Below, piece by piece: positions 26,650 to 35,164 of a DNA stretch of 64,000 nucleotides (the stretch's first letter is position 1; each line of letters begins with the position of its first letter). The translations under genes were made by a program, and so were the position numbers. Below the pieces are notes generated by a model. It was not told the origin of the DNA. It worked only from the letters and a program-made list of their open reading frames with translations, and did no database searches. Location of the stretch: positions 1 to 64,000 of the forward strand of contig JALOLD010000013.1 of the NCBI GenBank assembly GCA_025456145.1, read 5' to 3'. The DNA is from Thermoanaerobaculales bacterium (GTDB taxonomy: Bacteria > Acidobacteriota > Thermoanaerobaculia > Thermoanaerobaculales > Sulfomarinibacteraceae).

Positions 26650-28019
26650 TGGTCTCCCGCCATCGCACGGCCCTCGCCGCGATCCTGCTCGGCAACGCGG
26701 TGGTCTTCGCCGGGGTCGACCCGCCGATGCGGCTCGCGACGGCGGCGGTCGTGCTGCTGATGGTGCTCGACCTGAGGCGAGCTCCGGAGATCCCGCGGCT
26801 GCATCAGGTCGCGGTCGCCGTCGTGGCGGGTCTCGCGGCGGTCCAGCTCCTGCCGCTTCCCGTCGCCATCCGCGCGGCCCTCCAGCCGGGGTTCTCCGAG
26901 GTCATGGCGACCGGCTGGCGGCCGCTCTCGCTCGCGCCCTGGGCGACCGTCCAGACCGTCGCTTCGGGGGTCGTCGCCCTCGGGATCGCGCTCACCGCGG
27001 CCCGCGCCGCGTCCACCCGGAGCGGTCTGCCGGCACTCCTCGCCCTGATCGCCGCGACCGGCGTGGTCGTCGCGGTGCTCGGGCTCGCCGGCGAGGCGGG
27101 GGCGCCCGAGAAGGTCCTGCTGATCCGCGACAACACCGGCGGCGGCGGCCCCTACGGACCGTTTGTCAACGAGAACCACTTCGCCCAGGCGGTCGAGCTC
27201 ACCCTCCCGGCCGGGTTGGTCCTGCTCGCGGTCAACCTGCGTCGGCTGCGGCGACCCGGCGACCGGCGCCAGCTCGCGGCGGTGACCGTGATCGCCGCCG
27301 CGGTGGCGGTGGCGGTCACCGCGGCGGCGATGCTGCGATCCGGGTCGCGGGGCGGCGCGCTGTTCCTGGTCGCCGCGCTGGTCGTGACCCTTCCGCTGTG
27401 GCTGCGGCCGCGCCGCTTCCGCGGCGCCAAGTGGCCGGGCGTGGCCGTCGCGATCGTCCTCATCGCCGTCGTCGCCGGCCTGTCGTGGGCCCGGCTGCCG
27501 GTGCTCGAGGAGGGTTTTCGCGACCTCATCGCGGTCGAGGGCGTCGACGGCAACACCCGGTGGGACCTGTGGGTCTCGACCATCGACTCCTGGCGGCGGT
27601 CGCCGCTGGTCGGCTCGGGCCTCGGCAGCTACCGCCACGTCATCGGCATGGACAAGCCGGCGACCGGCGACTCGGTGCTCGAGCAGGCGCACAACGACTG
27701 GCTCGAGTGGCTGTCGACCGCCGGGCTGGTCGGCGCCGCCGCGGCCGCCCTTTTCGTCGCCGGGGTGGTCGCGCGGCTCTCGCCGCGGCGGGTCCGCCGT
27801 CTGCGGTTCGAGCTGCGCTATGCCCTGGCCGGGATCGCCCTGGCCCTGGTCGCGACCGGGCTGCACGAGATCATCGGATTCGGTCTGCAGACGCCGCTCA
27901 ACCGCTATCTGCTGGCGACGTGGATCGGGGTGCTGTGGGGCCTCGGAGACCGGGCCGGTGGCCGCGACGACGCTCGCCCGACGCCGGAGCCCGAGGAGGG
28001 GGAGGGGGAGGAGGCGTGA
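26649..28019 (+). CDS. O-antigen ligase / Wzy-type polymerase family membrane protein
   Basis: A 456-aa protein with about 11-12 helices and a large external loop holding GPFVNENHFAQAVEL (about residues 170-185), a common feature of the O-antigen ligase family (WaaL/RfaL, PF04932). Later come TRWDLWVSTIDSWRRSP and GSGLGSYRHV (about 300-325), then a HNDWLEWLSTAGL motif (about 345). The family either joins O-antigen to lipid A core or polymerises repeat units; the sequence does not decide which. The tail is Glu-rich. Translation is coupled to the regulator upstream and, through GTGA, to the small gene downstream. Confidence 0.9.
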   Translation: MVSRHRTALAAILLGNAVVFAGVDPPMRLATAAVVLLMVLDLRRAPEIPRLHQVAVAVVAGLAAVQLLPLPVAIRAALQPGFSEVMATGWRPLSLAPWATVQTVASGVVALGIALTAARAASTRSGLPALLALIAATGVVVAVLGLAGEAGAPEKVLLIRDNTGGGGPYGPFVNENHFAQAVELTLPAGLVLLAVNLRRLRRPGDRRQLAAVTVIAAAVAVAVTAAAMLRSGSRGGALFLVAALVVTLPLWLRPRRFRGAKWPGVAVAIVLIAVVAGLSWARLPVLEEGFRDLIAVEGVDGNTRWDLWVSTIDSWRRSPLVGSGLGSYRHVIGMDKPATGDSVLEQAHNDWLEWLSTAGLVGAAAAALFVAGVVARLSPRRVRRLRFELRYALAGIALALVATGLHEIIGFGLQTPLNRYLLATWIGVLWGLGDRAGGRDDARPTPEPEEGEGEEA

Positions 28020-28504
28020 TCGGACCGGGGCTGCCTGCCGGCGAGATGGACCGCCACCTGAGACTCATGCGCTTGACCACCCTCGGTTTCGCCGCCACTG
28101 CGGCGGCGGCAGCGGCCGTCCTCCTGCTGGTCCCGGCCCGTCCGGGCGGGTGGCCGCCGTGGGCAGTGACCGCGGCCGCCGGCGGGGCGGCGCTCTGGGT
28201 CGGTTTCACCGCCAACCGCGACGCCCAGGCGAGGATCGACCGGATCAAGCGCCGGTTCGCCGTGGACTCGGACTCGCGACGGCTGCTCGCCGGCCTGCGT
28301 CGGGTCAACCTGGCGGTCGACGTCCGCCTCGAGGTCATGGTGGCGGCGGCGGTGGTGGCCGGGACCTGGGGCGCGAGCCGGGCCGCGGCCTGGGGCGTGC
28401 TCGCGCTGGCGGCGGTCATGCTGGGCCTCAGCTGGCCGACCGAGGACAAGAGCCTGACCCTTCTGCAGCGGGCCCGCGAGCAGCGGGGGAACAGCGACGC
28501 CTGA
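28016..28504 (+). CDS. Small membrane protein downstream of O-antigen ligase
   Basis: A 162-aa protein with two hydrophobic hairpins (about residues 22-65 and 105-140) and a charged middle segment (RIDRIKRRFAVDSDSRR). No family is recognised. The GTG start overlaps the ligase stop (GTGA) and follows a run of GGAGG sequences, so expression with the ligase is likely. A helper role in glycan ligation or export is possible from context only. Confidence 0.7.
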   Translation: MIGPGLPAGEMDRHLRLMRLTTLGFAATAAAAAAVLLLVPARPGGWPPWAVTAAAGGAALWVGFTANRDAQARIDRIKRRFAVDSDSRRLLAGLRRVNLAVDVRLEVMVAAAVVAGTWGASRAAAWGVLALAAVMLGLSWPTEDKSLTLLQRAREQRGNSDA

Positions 28505-28568
28505 AACCCGGTTTCGCCAGCTGCGTACTTGAGGGTGCGGGAGGCCTCTGCCCGCCGCCGGAGGTTTG

Positions 28569-29939
28569 ATGAGCAGACGATGGTTCGTGGTCGCAGTGCT
28601 GGTGGTCGCGGCGGCGGTCGCGGTGGGTCTCGTCGCCCTGCCGCGCGGCCCGGAGTGGACGACCGACTCGCCCGAGGCGCGCGCCGAGCTCGACGCGGCG
28701 CTCGACGCGATGATGAAGCTCTACCGGGACGACGTCCAGGCCCATCTCGAGCGGGCGGTCGAGCTCGACCCCGACTTCGCGATCGCCAAGCTCTTCCTCG
28801 CCGAGCAGCTCCGCTACGACGACGAGGACCGGGCGCTCCGGCTGTGGAACGAGGTGCTGCGCGCCGATCTCGACACCCTGTCGCCGCGCGAGGTCTTCTA
28901 CATCGAGCGTTACCGCGCCTACCAGGAGAAGCGTGTCGACGACGCCGAGCGGATGGTCGACGACTATCTGGCGAAGTACCCCGACGACCCCCTCGTGCTG
29001 CACGAGAAGGCGCTGCGCGCCTGGCGCTCCGCCCGGTTCGAGGAGGCCGAGCGGCTCAACCGGCGGCTCGTCGAGATCGCCCCCAACTGGGTGATCGCCT
29101 ACAACCAGCTCGGCTACATCGCGATGTCCCAGGGCCGCTTCGTCGAGGCCGAGGAGTACTTCACGAGCTATCGTTTCGTCGCTCCCGACCAGGCCAACCC
29201 GCACGACTCGCTCGGCGAGCTCTACATCATCCTCGGCCGGCTCGAGGAGGCCGAGGCGTCGCTCCGCCGGTCGATCGAGATCAAGCCCGACTTCTGGGCC
29301 GCCTACGAGCACCTAGTCCTGACTCGGCTGATGGCCGACGACTTCGCCGGCGCCGAGGCGGTGCTCGCCGAGGTGCGCGCCGTCGGTGGTTGCCCCGACT
29401 ACTGGGACATCGGGATCGGCTGCACGGTGCAGATCGCCGCCCTCGCCGACGCCGAGCGGTGGAGCGATCTGCTCGAGCTGCTCGGCGACGGCTCGCCGTG
29501 CCTCGAGGGGCACTCGGCGGGAATCGCCAGGATCGCCCGGCACCGCGCGGCCGTCCGGCTCGGCGACCTGGCCACGGCCGAGGCGATCGAGGAGGGCTTC
29601 GAGGCGTCGCTCAGTGCTGCCACCGAGGTCGGCAAGACCGACACCAACGAGATCCTCGGCGCGCTCAGGCACCTCGAGGGCGAGCGTCTGGCGGTTTCAG
29701 GGGACCTCGCGGGCGCCATTGCAGCCTTCCGCGCGGCCGACGAGAACGCGACCTACATCCAGGCCGGAAACGGTCTGTTCAAGCTCAACAACCGGCTCTA
29801 CCTGGTCGAGGCCCTGCTCGCCGCCGGCGAGGACGCCGAGGCGCACAAGGTGCTCGCGCAAGTGCGCTCGGTCAACCCGGCGCTGGTGCGTGAGTTCGAG
29901 GACGACGGCCTCAAGATCCTCGGGCTCGAGCGCGACTGA
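28569..29939 (+). CDS. TPR-repeat protein with N-terminal membrane anchor
   Basis: A 456-aa protein starting with one hydrophobic segment (WFVVAVLVVAAAVAVGLVAL) and then TPR-like helix pairs to the end, for example PDFAIAKLFLAEQLRY, PNWVIAYNQLGYIAMSQGRF and AEASLRRSIEIKPDFWAAYE. Such proteins are scaffolds, usually held in the membrane facing the periplasm. GGAGGT lies close before the ATG; a TTG three bases upstream is an alternative. It lies 64 bp after the glycan operon and is convergent with the S9B peptidase gene. Partners are unknown. Confidence 0.85.
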   Translation: MSRRWFVVAVLVVAAAVAVGLVALPRGPEWTTDSPEARAELDAALDAMMKLYRDDVQAHLERAVELDPDFAIAKLFLAEQLRYDDEDRALRLWNEVLRADLDTLSPREVFYIERYRAYQEKRVDDAERMVDDYLAKYPDDPLVLHEKALRAWRSARFEEAERLNRRLVEIAPNWVIAYNQLGYIAMSQGRFVEAEEYFTSYRFVAPDQANPHDSLGELYIILGRLEEAEASLRRSIEIKPDFWAAYEHLVLTRLMADDFAGAEAVLAEVRAVGGCPDYWDIGIGCTVQIAALADAERWSDLLELLGDGSPCLEGHSAGIARIARHRAAVRLGDLATAEAIEEGFEASLSAATEVGKTDTNEILGALRHLEGERLAVSGDLAGAIAAFRAADENATYIQAGNGLFKLNNRLYLVEALLAAGEDAEAHKVLAQVRSVNPALVREFEDDGLKILGLERD

Positions 29940-29979
29940 CCCCCCGGCGAACGAGCCGCTCGGCGCCTCACCCCATCGG

Positions 29980-32154
29980 TCAACGGTCGGCGGAGCCGTC
30001 CGGCGCCAGGTGCTTCCCGAAAAAGTCCGCGATCGCGCTGAAGACCTGCGGCCGGGCGCCGGGGCTCGACAGCCCGTGGTCGAGGTCGGGCAGCAGCATG
30101 AGGTCGAAGCGGACGCCGGCCCGCCACGCCCGATCGGCGAGCTGCAGCGTGTGCTGGACGTGTACGTTGTCGTCCCCGGTTCCGTGGATCACCAGCAGCG
30201 GGTCGGACAGGGCGGCGGCCGACTCGAGCACCGAGGCACCGGCATAACCCGTCGGGTTCGCATCGGGGGTCCCCATGTAGCGCTCGCTGTAGATCGAGTC
30301 ATAGAGCCGCCAGTCGGTGACCGGGGCGACCGCGGCGCCGGCGGCGAACACACCGGGCGCCCGGGTCAAGGCGTAGGCCGTCATGTAGCCGCCGTACGAC
30401 CATCCCCAGATGCCGATCCGCCCGGGCTCGACCCAGGGCTGGCGCCGCAGCCAGGCGACCCCGGCGAGCTGGTCGGCGAGCTGGGTGGCCCCGAGGGCGC
30501 CGTCGACCGCCCCCTCGAAGGCCCGCCCGCGCGCCGCCGAGCCGCGGTTGTCGAGGGCGAAGACGACGAAGCCGCGGCCGGCCAGGGCGTGGTTGAACAG
30601 CCAGCTCATCCCGGGCCAGCGGTCGACCACGACCTGGGCGTGCGGCCCGCCGTAGGTGAAGACGACGACCGGGTACCGACGCGTCTCGTCGAAGCCGGGC
30701 GGCAGGAGCAGCACCCCATCGAGGGCGAACCCGTCCTCGGCCTTCAGGGTGACGAAGCGCTGGTCGGCGAGCGCGAACCGCGCGATCGGGTGCTCGACCG
30801 GCACCTCGGCGGCGTTCTCCCCGAGGCCGTCGACCACCCTGTGGCGCGGCGGCATTGCCGCGGACGAGGATCCGACGAGCAGCCGCCCGCTCGCCGGGTC
30901 GAGCTCGGCCGAGCTGGTGCCGCCGGCCGCGGGCAGCCCGACGGTCGACCCGGTGGTCAGCTCGACCCGGTACAGGCGCCGCTCGAGGGGACCGGGACGC
31001 GCCGCCTGGTACCAGGCGTGGCGACCCGATCGGTCGACCCCGACAACCGCGGTGACATCGCCCGGTCCCGGCGTCAGGTCGACGACCTCGCCGGCGGCGT
31101 CGATCCGCAGCAGGTGGGTCCAGCCGCTGCGCCGGGAGGTCCAGAGCACGGCGCCGTCGTCGAGGAAGCGGAGGCCGTCGACCGGCTCGAGCCAGTGCGG
31201 GTCGGTCTCGGACACGAGCACCCGCTGCTCGCCATCAGGGCCGAGGACGACCAGCTCGAGGAGCTCCTGGGCGCGGTCGAGGCGCTGGAACCAGAGCTCG
31301 CCACGCGGTGTGAAGCCGAACCGGGGGATGTAGGGTAGGGGGTCGGAGAAGGAGAGGCTCTGCCGGGTCGCCACGCCCGAGCTCTCGTCGAGCCGGACGA
31401 CGTGCAGCGCCGGCCGGGGGGCCGGGTCGCCGGGCAGGGGGTAGCGCTGCTCGGTGAGCCGGGAGTGGGCTCCCATGAGGTCGACGAGGTGGTGGACCGG
31501 GATCTCGCCGTCGTCGAGACGGAGCCAGGCGATGGCCGTACCGTCGTCCGACCAGACGAAGGCGCGGCCCCGGCGGTCGGCGAGCTCCTCGGTGTAGACC
31601 CAGTCGAGGACGCCGTTGAAGACGGTGGCCGAGCCGTCGTCGGTCAGCCGCACCTCGCCCCCGGTGGCCTTGTCCCAGACGTAGAGGTCGTTGTCGCGGA
31701 CCCAGGCGATGCGCCGGCCGTCCGGGGCGAAGGCGGCGTGCTGCTCGGCGCCCGGGCCGGTCTCGAGGGTCGAGATCGCACCGGTCGACAGGTCGACGAG
31801 CACGGGGTCGTCGCCGCCGGTCAGGAGGACCGCGCCGCCGTCCGGCCGCCAGACCGGGTCGACGAGGGGAGGAAGACCGGGGACGGCGCCGTCGAGCAGC
31901 CGGCGGCGCTGGCCGGTCTCGGGGTCGAACTCGACGAGCGCCGGACCGCCTGAAGCCGCCGGCTCGACCCAGACGACGGTCCCGAGACCCGGCCGCCAGA
32001 CCGGCTCGGGGGCGGGCTCGCGGGCGGTGGCGGGCTCGCCGAAGAGCTCCTCGAAGACCGGGTCGGGCTGGCCGGCGAGGCCGGCGCCGGGGCCCGTGGC
32101 GAGGGCGAGGATGACGGTGGCGGCGGCGAAGGGCGAGCGGGACGGTACGGACAT
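29980..32154 (-). CDS. Secreted dipeptidyl peptidase IV-family serine peptidase (S9B)
   Basis: A 724-aa exported enzyme that removes N-terminal dipeptides. It has a signal peptide (AAATVILALATGPGAGLAG), an eight-bladed propeller region (about residues 45-480), and a hydrolase domain with Ser in GWSYGGYMTAY (about 587), Asp in HGTGDDNVHVQH (about 660) and His in DLDHGLSSP (about 691). GGGAG at proper spacing supports this ATG. With the S9A peptidase at 1208-3283 it points to growth on peptides or protein. The gene is convergent with the TPR gene. Confidence 0.94.
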   Translation of the reverse strand: MSVPSRSPFAAATVILALATGPGAGLAGQPDPVFEELFGEPATAREPAPEPVWRPGLGTVVWVEPAASGGPALVEFDPETGQRRRLLDGAVPGLPPLVDPVWRPDGGAVLLTGGDDPVLVDLSTGAISTLETGPGAEQHAAFAPDGRRIAWVRDNDLYVWDKATGGEVRLTDDGSATVFNGVLDWVYTEELADRRGRAFVWSDDGTAIAWLRLDDGEIPVHHLVDLMGAHSRLTEQRYPLPGDPAPRPALHVVRLDESSGVATRQSLSFSDPLPYIPRFGFTPRGELWFQRLDRAQELLELVVLGPDGEQRVLVSETDPHWLEPVDGLRFLDDGAVLWTSRRSGWTHLLRIDAAGEVVDLTPGPGDVTAVVGVDRSGRHAWYQAARPGPLERRLYRVELTTGSTVGLPAAGGTSSAELDPASGRLLVGSSSAAMPPRHRVVDGLGENAAEVPVEHPIARFALADQRFVTLKAEDGFALDGVLLLPPGFDETRRYPVVVFTYGGPHAQVVVDRWPGMSWLFNHALAGRGFVVFALDNRGSAARGRAFEGAVDGALGATQLADQLAGVAWLRRQPWVEPGRIGIWGWSYGGYMTAYALTRAPGVFAAGAAVAPVTDWRLYDSIYSERYMGTPDANPTGYAGASVLESAAALSDPLLVIHGTGDDNVHVQHTLQLADRAWRAGVRFDLMLLPDLDHGLSSPGARPQVFSAIADFFGKHLAPDGSADR

Positions 32155-32264
32155 GGCGGTCTCCCTCGAGGGCCGATTGTACGGCGTGCCCACGGCGACC
32201 CCTTCGCGACCCTCCCGGGGGAGCGTGCGGGCGAGAGCGGGGTACACTGATGGCGGAGGTACGG

Positions 32265-33044
32265 ATGCGACGAATCGCAGTGCTCACCGGTTTCGCCCTC
32301 TTGACCGCGTCACTCGCCGGCGCCCAGTTCGTGGCCCCCGGCGGCACGGTTCCGGTGGTGGCCAACCTGCCCGGTCTCAACAACACCGACTGGCGCACCG
32401 ATGTCAGCGTCGTCAACCTCGACGTCGCCGACACGTCGATCGTGCTCCTGCTGCTGCCCGAGATCCGGGACGGCGTGCCGGAGTTCGAGCCGATCCTGAC
32501 CGACCCGGTCCCGCTCGCGGCCGGCGATCAGAAGACCTGGCGCAACATCGTCGAGTCGCTGTTCGGGCTGTCGAACAAGAAGGGGGCCCTGTCGATCTTC
32601 TCGACCGGCGGCGCCCCGCTGGTGATCAGCGCTCGGATCTACACCCTCGGCGACAACGGCGGCAGCTACGGCCAGAACGTCGAGGGCGTGCTCGTCGCCC
32701 GCGAGGCCTGGGCGCCGGGGATCGCCCACGACGACTTCTACCGCACCAACTTCGGCATCTACCTGCCCTTCGACCCGGCGCCGGGAGCGCCGGTGCGCTT
32801 CGTGGTCCGCGCCTACTCTCCCGACGGCGCCCTCGAAGGGGTCGGCAACATCACCTTCAACGACGCCGGTCTGCAGCAGCACAGCCTGTCGGCGATCGGT
32901 GTGGACGGCCTGCTCGACGGCTACCTCCACATCGAGTGCCTCGACCCGTCGGTCGCCTTCTTCGCCTACGCCTCGCGGGTCGACCAGGTGTCGGGGGACG
33001 CCGTCTTCCGCCAGGCCAAGGGTCGTCAGACCGATCTCCCGTAG
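32265..33044 (+). CDS. Secreted protein with an unnamed domain shared with the 36961-39411 product
   Basis: A 259-aa protein with a signal peptide (RRIAVLTGFALLTASLAGA) and a predicted beta-rich body. Segments such as SARIYTLGDNGGSYGQ, YRTNFGIYLPF and FAYASRVDQVSGDAVF line up in order with TSRTYNLEPGGATFGQ, FHTNLGIVHAA and CYASVVDDRTNDPTY in the C-terminal domain of the 816-aa protein encoded at 36961-39411. I know no function for the domain. GGAGGT lies 4 nt before this ATG, so it is preferred to ATG 32250. A TACACT box at 32243-32248 would give a very short leader carrying that ribosome binding site. Confidence 0.8.
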   Translation: MRRIAVLTGFALLTASLAGAQFVAPGGTVPVVANLPGLNNTDWRTDVSVVNLDVADTSIVLLLLPEIRDGVPEFEPILTDPVPLAAGDQKTWRNIVESLFGLSNKKGALSIFSTGGAPLVISARIYTLGDNGGSYGQNVEGVLVAREAWAPGIAHDDFYRTNFGIYLPFDPAPGAPVRFVVRAYSPDGALEGVGNITFNDAGLQQHSLSAIGVDGLLDGYLHIECLDPSVAFFAYASRVDQVSGDAVFRQAKGRQTDLP

Positions 33045-33053
33045 CCCACGGGG

Positions 33054-34034
33054 TCACAGGATTCCGCGGCTGCGCATCCAGTCGTCGTTGTAGATCGTGC
33101 TCAGGTAGCGGAAGCCCGAGTCGGGGAAGATGGTGACGATGCGCGCCGGCCCGTCGAGCCGGCGGGCGACCTCGCGCACCCCCCACAGCGCCGCTCCGGA
33201 CGAGCCGCCGGCGAAGATCCCCTCGGTTCTGGCGAGCTCGCGCGTGGCGAGCAGGGCGTCGCGGTCCGAGACCCTGAGCATGTCGTCGATGAGGTCGAAG
33301 TCCGGGCAGCCGATGATCTCCTCGTCGCCGAGCCCCTCGACGAGGTAGCGGCCGGGCTCGCACCGGACGCCGTGGTGGAAGTGGTCGTAGAACACCGACC
33401 CCTGGGGATCGATCGCGACCACCTTGATCGCCGGGTCGCGCTCCTTGAGGAAGCGGGCGACGCCGCAGATCGTGCCGCCGGTGCCGATGCCGGCGACCAC
33501 GACGTCGATGTCCTGCGCCATCTGTCGCCAGATTTCCGGGCCGGTGGTCAGGTAGTGGGCCTCGGAGTTCTCCCGGTTGTTGTGCTGGTCCGGGAAGTAG
33601 GCGGCCGGGTTGGCGGCGGCGAGCCGGCGGGCGGTCCGGTTGTAGCTCTCGGGGTGGTCGGGGGGCAGCGTCCCGTCGACCAGGACGAGGTTGACGCCCA
33701 TCGCCCGCAGGGCGTCGAGCTTCTCCTTCGAGGTCTGGCGGCGCACCACCATCGTGCACTCTAAACCCTCGATCACCGCCATCAGGGCGAGCCCCATCGC
33801 GGTGTTCCCCGAGGAGTTCTCGATGACCGTGTCGCCGACCGCCAGACGACCGTCGGCGAGCGCCTTCTCGACCATGTGCCGGGCGATCCGGTCCTTGACG
33901 CTGCCCATCGGGTTCATGAACTCGATCTTGGCGAAGACCTCGCAGCCCAGACCGTCGACCGACCGGCCGAGGCGGACCAGGGGTGTCCAGCCGACGGCAT
34001 CCGACAGACGCTCGAAGACGCGGAGCTCGTTCAT
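33054..34034 (-). CDS. Cystathionine beta-synthase-type PLP enzyme
   Basis: The 326-aa protein is a fold-type II PLP enzyme: Lys in GSVKDRIARH (about residue 47), ENSSGNTAMGLAL, the phosphate-binding GIGTGGTICGV, and GGSSGAALWG. The ending FRYLSTIYNDDWMRSRG is closer to cystathionine beta-synthase than to CysK. The regulatory CBS-domain pair is absent. It likely condenses serine (or O-acetylserine) with homocysteine or sulfide. No ribosome binding site is visible; TATACT (34043-34048) or TACTCT (34041-34046) lies 6-8 nt upstream. A cysteine synthase function remains possible. Confidence 0.88.
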   Translation of the reverse strand: MNELRVFERLSDAVGWTPLVRLGRSVDGLGCEVFAKIEFMNPMGSVKDRIARHMVEKALADGRLAVGDTVIENSSGNTAMGLALMAVIEGLECTMVVRRQTSKEKLDALRAMGVNLVLVDGTLPPDHPESYNRTARRLAAANPAAYFPDQHNNRENSEAHYLTTGPEIWRQMAQDIDVVVAGIGTGGTICGVARFLKERDPAIKVVAIDPQGSVFYDHFHHGVRCEPGRYLVEGLGDEEIIGCPDFDLIDDMLRVSDRDALLATRELARTEGIFAGGSSGAALWGVREVARRLDGPARIVTIFPDSGFRYLSTIYNDDWMRSRGIL

Positions 34035-34160
34035 GAGGCGAGAGTATAGTCGCCGGCGGGGACGCCGGGTGGGAATTTCCGTGGCGATCCGGAGGCAGTC
34101 GTCCCGGTTGGGCTCGCGACGCCCCTCCTGTGCTACCGTGGGCGGCCGATCGAGGGTGTG

Positions 34161-35105
34161 ATGAAGCTCGTCATTCAGATCCCGGCCTGGAACGAGGAGG
34201 ACGACCTCGCCGAGACGGTGGCCGCGCTGCCCCGCGAGGTTGCCGGCTTCGACGAGGTCGAGGTGATCGTCATCGACGACGGGTCCGACGACCGGACCGC
34301 GGAGGTCGCCCGCGCCTCGGGCGCCGTCGTCGTCCGGCTTCCGGTCCACCGCGGGCTCGCGGTCGCCTTTGCCGCCGGTCTCGACGCGGCGCTCGAGCGC
34401 GGCGCCGCCGTCATCGTCAACACCGATGCCGATGGCCAGTACGACCCGCGCGACATCCCGACCCTGGTCGCGCCGATCGTCGACGGCGAGGCTCAGATGG
34501 TCATCGGTGACCGGCGGGTCGGGTCGATCCGCCACTTCTCTCCGACCAAGAAGCTGCTCCAGAAGCTCGGCTCGTGGGTGGTCCGGCGGATCTCGCGCAC
34601 CGACGTCGCCGACGCGACCTCGGGCTTCCGCGCGATCTCCCGGGAGGCCGCCCTCAAGCTGCACGTCTTCACCCGCTTCACCTACACCCTCGAGACGATT
34701 CTCCAAGCCGGCGAGGCCGGTCTCCGGGTGGTGTCGGTGCCGATCCGGACGCGGCCCGGCGAGACCCGGCCGTCCCGGCTGTTCAAGAGCAACCTCGGCT
34801 ATGTGCTGCGCTCCCTCGAGAGCATCGCCCGCATCGTCGTGCTCTACAACCCGCTGCGGATCTTCCTCCGTCTCGGGGCCGTCCCGGTGCTCGCCGGGGC
34901 CGCCCTGCTCGGCCGCTTCCTCTGGTTCTTCGTCACCGGCGAGTCGCCCGCCGGTCACGTCCAGTCGCTGATCCTCGCGGTCATCCTGGTCACGGTCGGG
35001 GTCCAGGTCTGGGTGGTCGGCGTCGTCGCCGACCTCATCGCGGTCAACCGGCGGCTGCTCGAAGAGGCCCTCGAGCGTCAGCGTACGGGCCTCGGCAGGC
35101 GTTGA
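34161..35105 (+). CDS. GT2 polyprenyl-phosphate glycosyltransferase with C-terminal helices
   Basis: The 314-aa protein opens LVIQIPAWNEEDDLAETV and has VIVIDDGSDDRTAEVA and NTDADGQYDPRDIPTL, the motif set of DPM1/DolP-glucosyltransferase-like enzymes. It ends with two membrane segments (about residues 235-260 and 270-295). It probably makes polyprenyl-phosphate sugar on the inner leaflet. GAGGG precedes the start; GTG 34158 is an alternative just before the ATG. The flippase-like gene follows directly, so the two may form a donor-making and donor-flipping pair. Confidence 0.87.
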   Translation: MKLVIQIPAWNEEDDLAETVAALPREVAGFDEVEVIVIDDGSDDRTAEVARASGAVVVRLPVHRGLAVAFAAGLDAALERGAAVIVNTDADGQYDPRDIPTLVAPIVDGEAQMVIGDRRVGSIRHFSPTKKLLQKLGSWVVRRISRTDVADATSGFRAISREAALKLHVFTRFTYTLETILQAGEAGLRVVSVPIRTRPGETRPSRLFKSNLGYVLRSLESIARIVVLYNPLRIFLRLGAVPVLAGAALLGRFLWFFVTGESPAGHVQSLILAVILVTVGVQVWVVGVVADLIAVNRRLLEEALERQRTGLGRR

Positions 35106-35164
35106 CCGGCGCCGGCGCACCGCCCGGGCCTCGCGCACAGCTTCGGCGCGATCGCCAACCGGCG

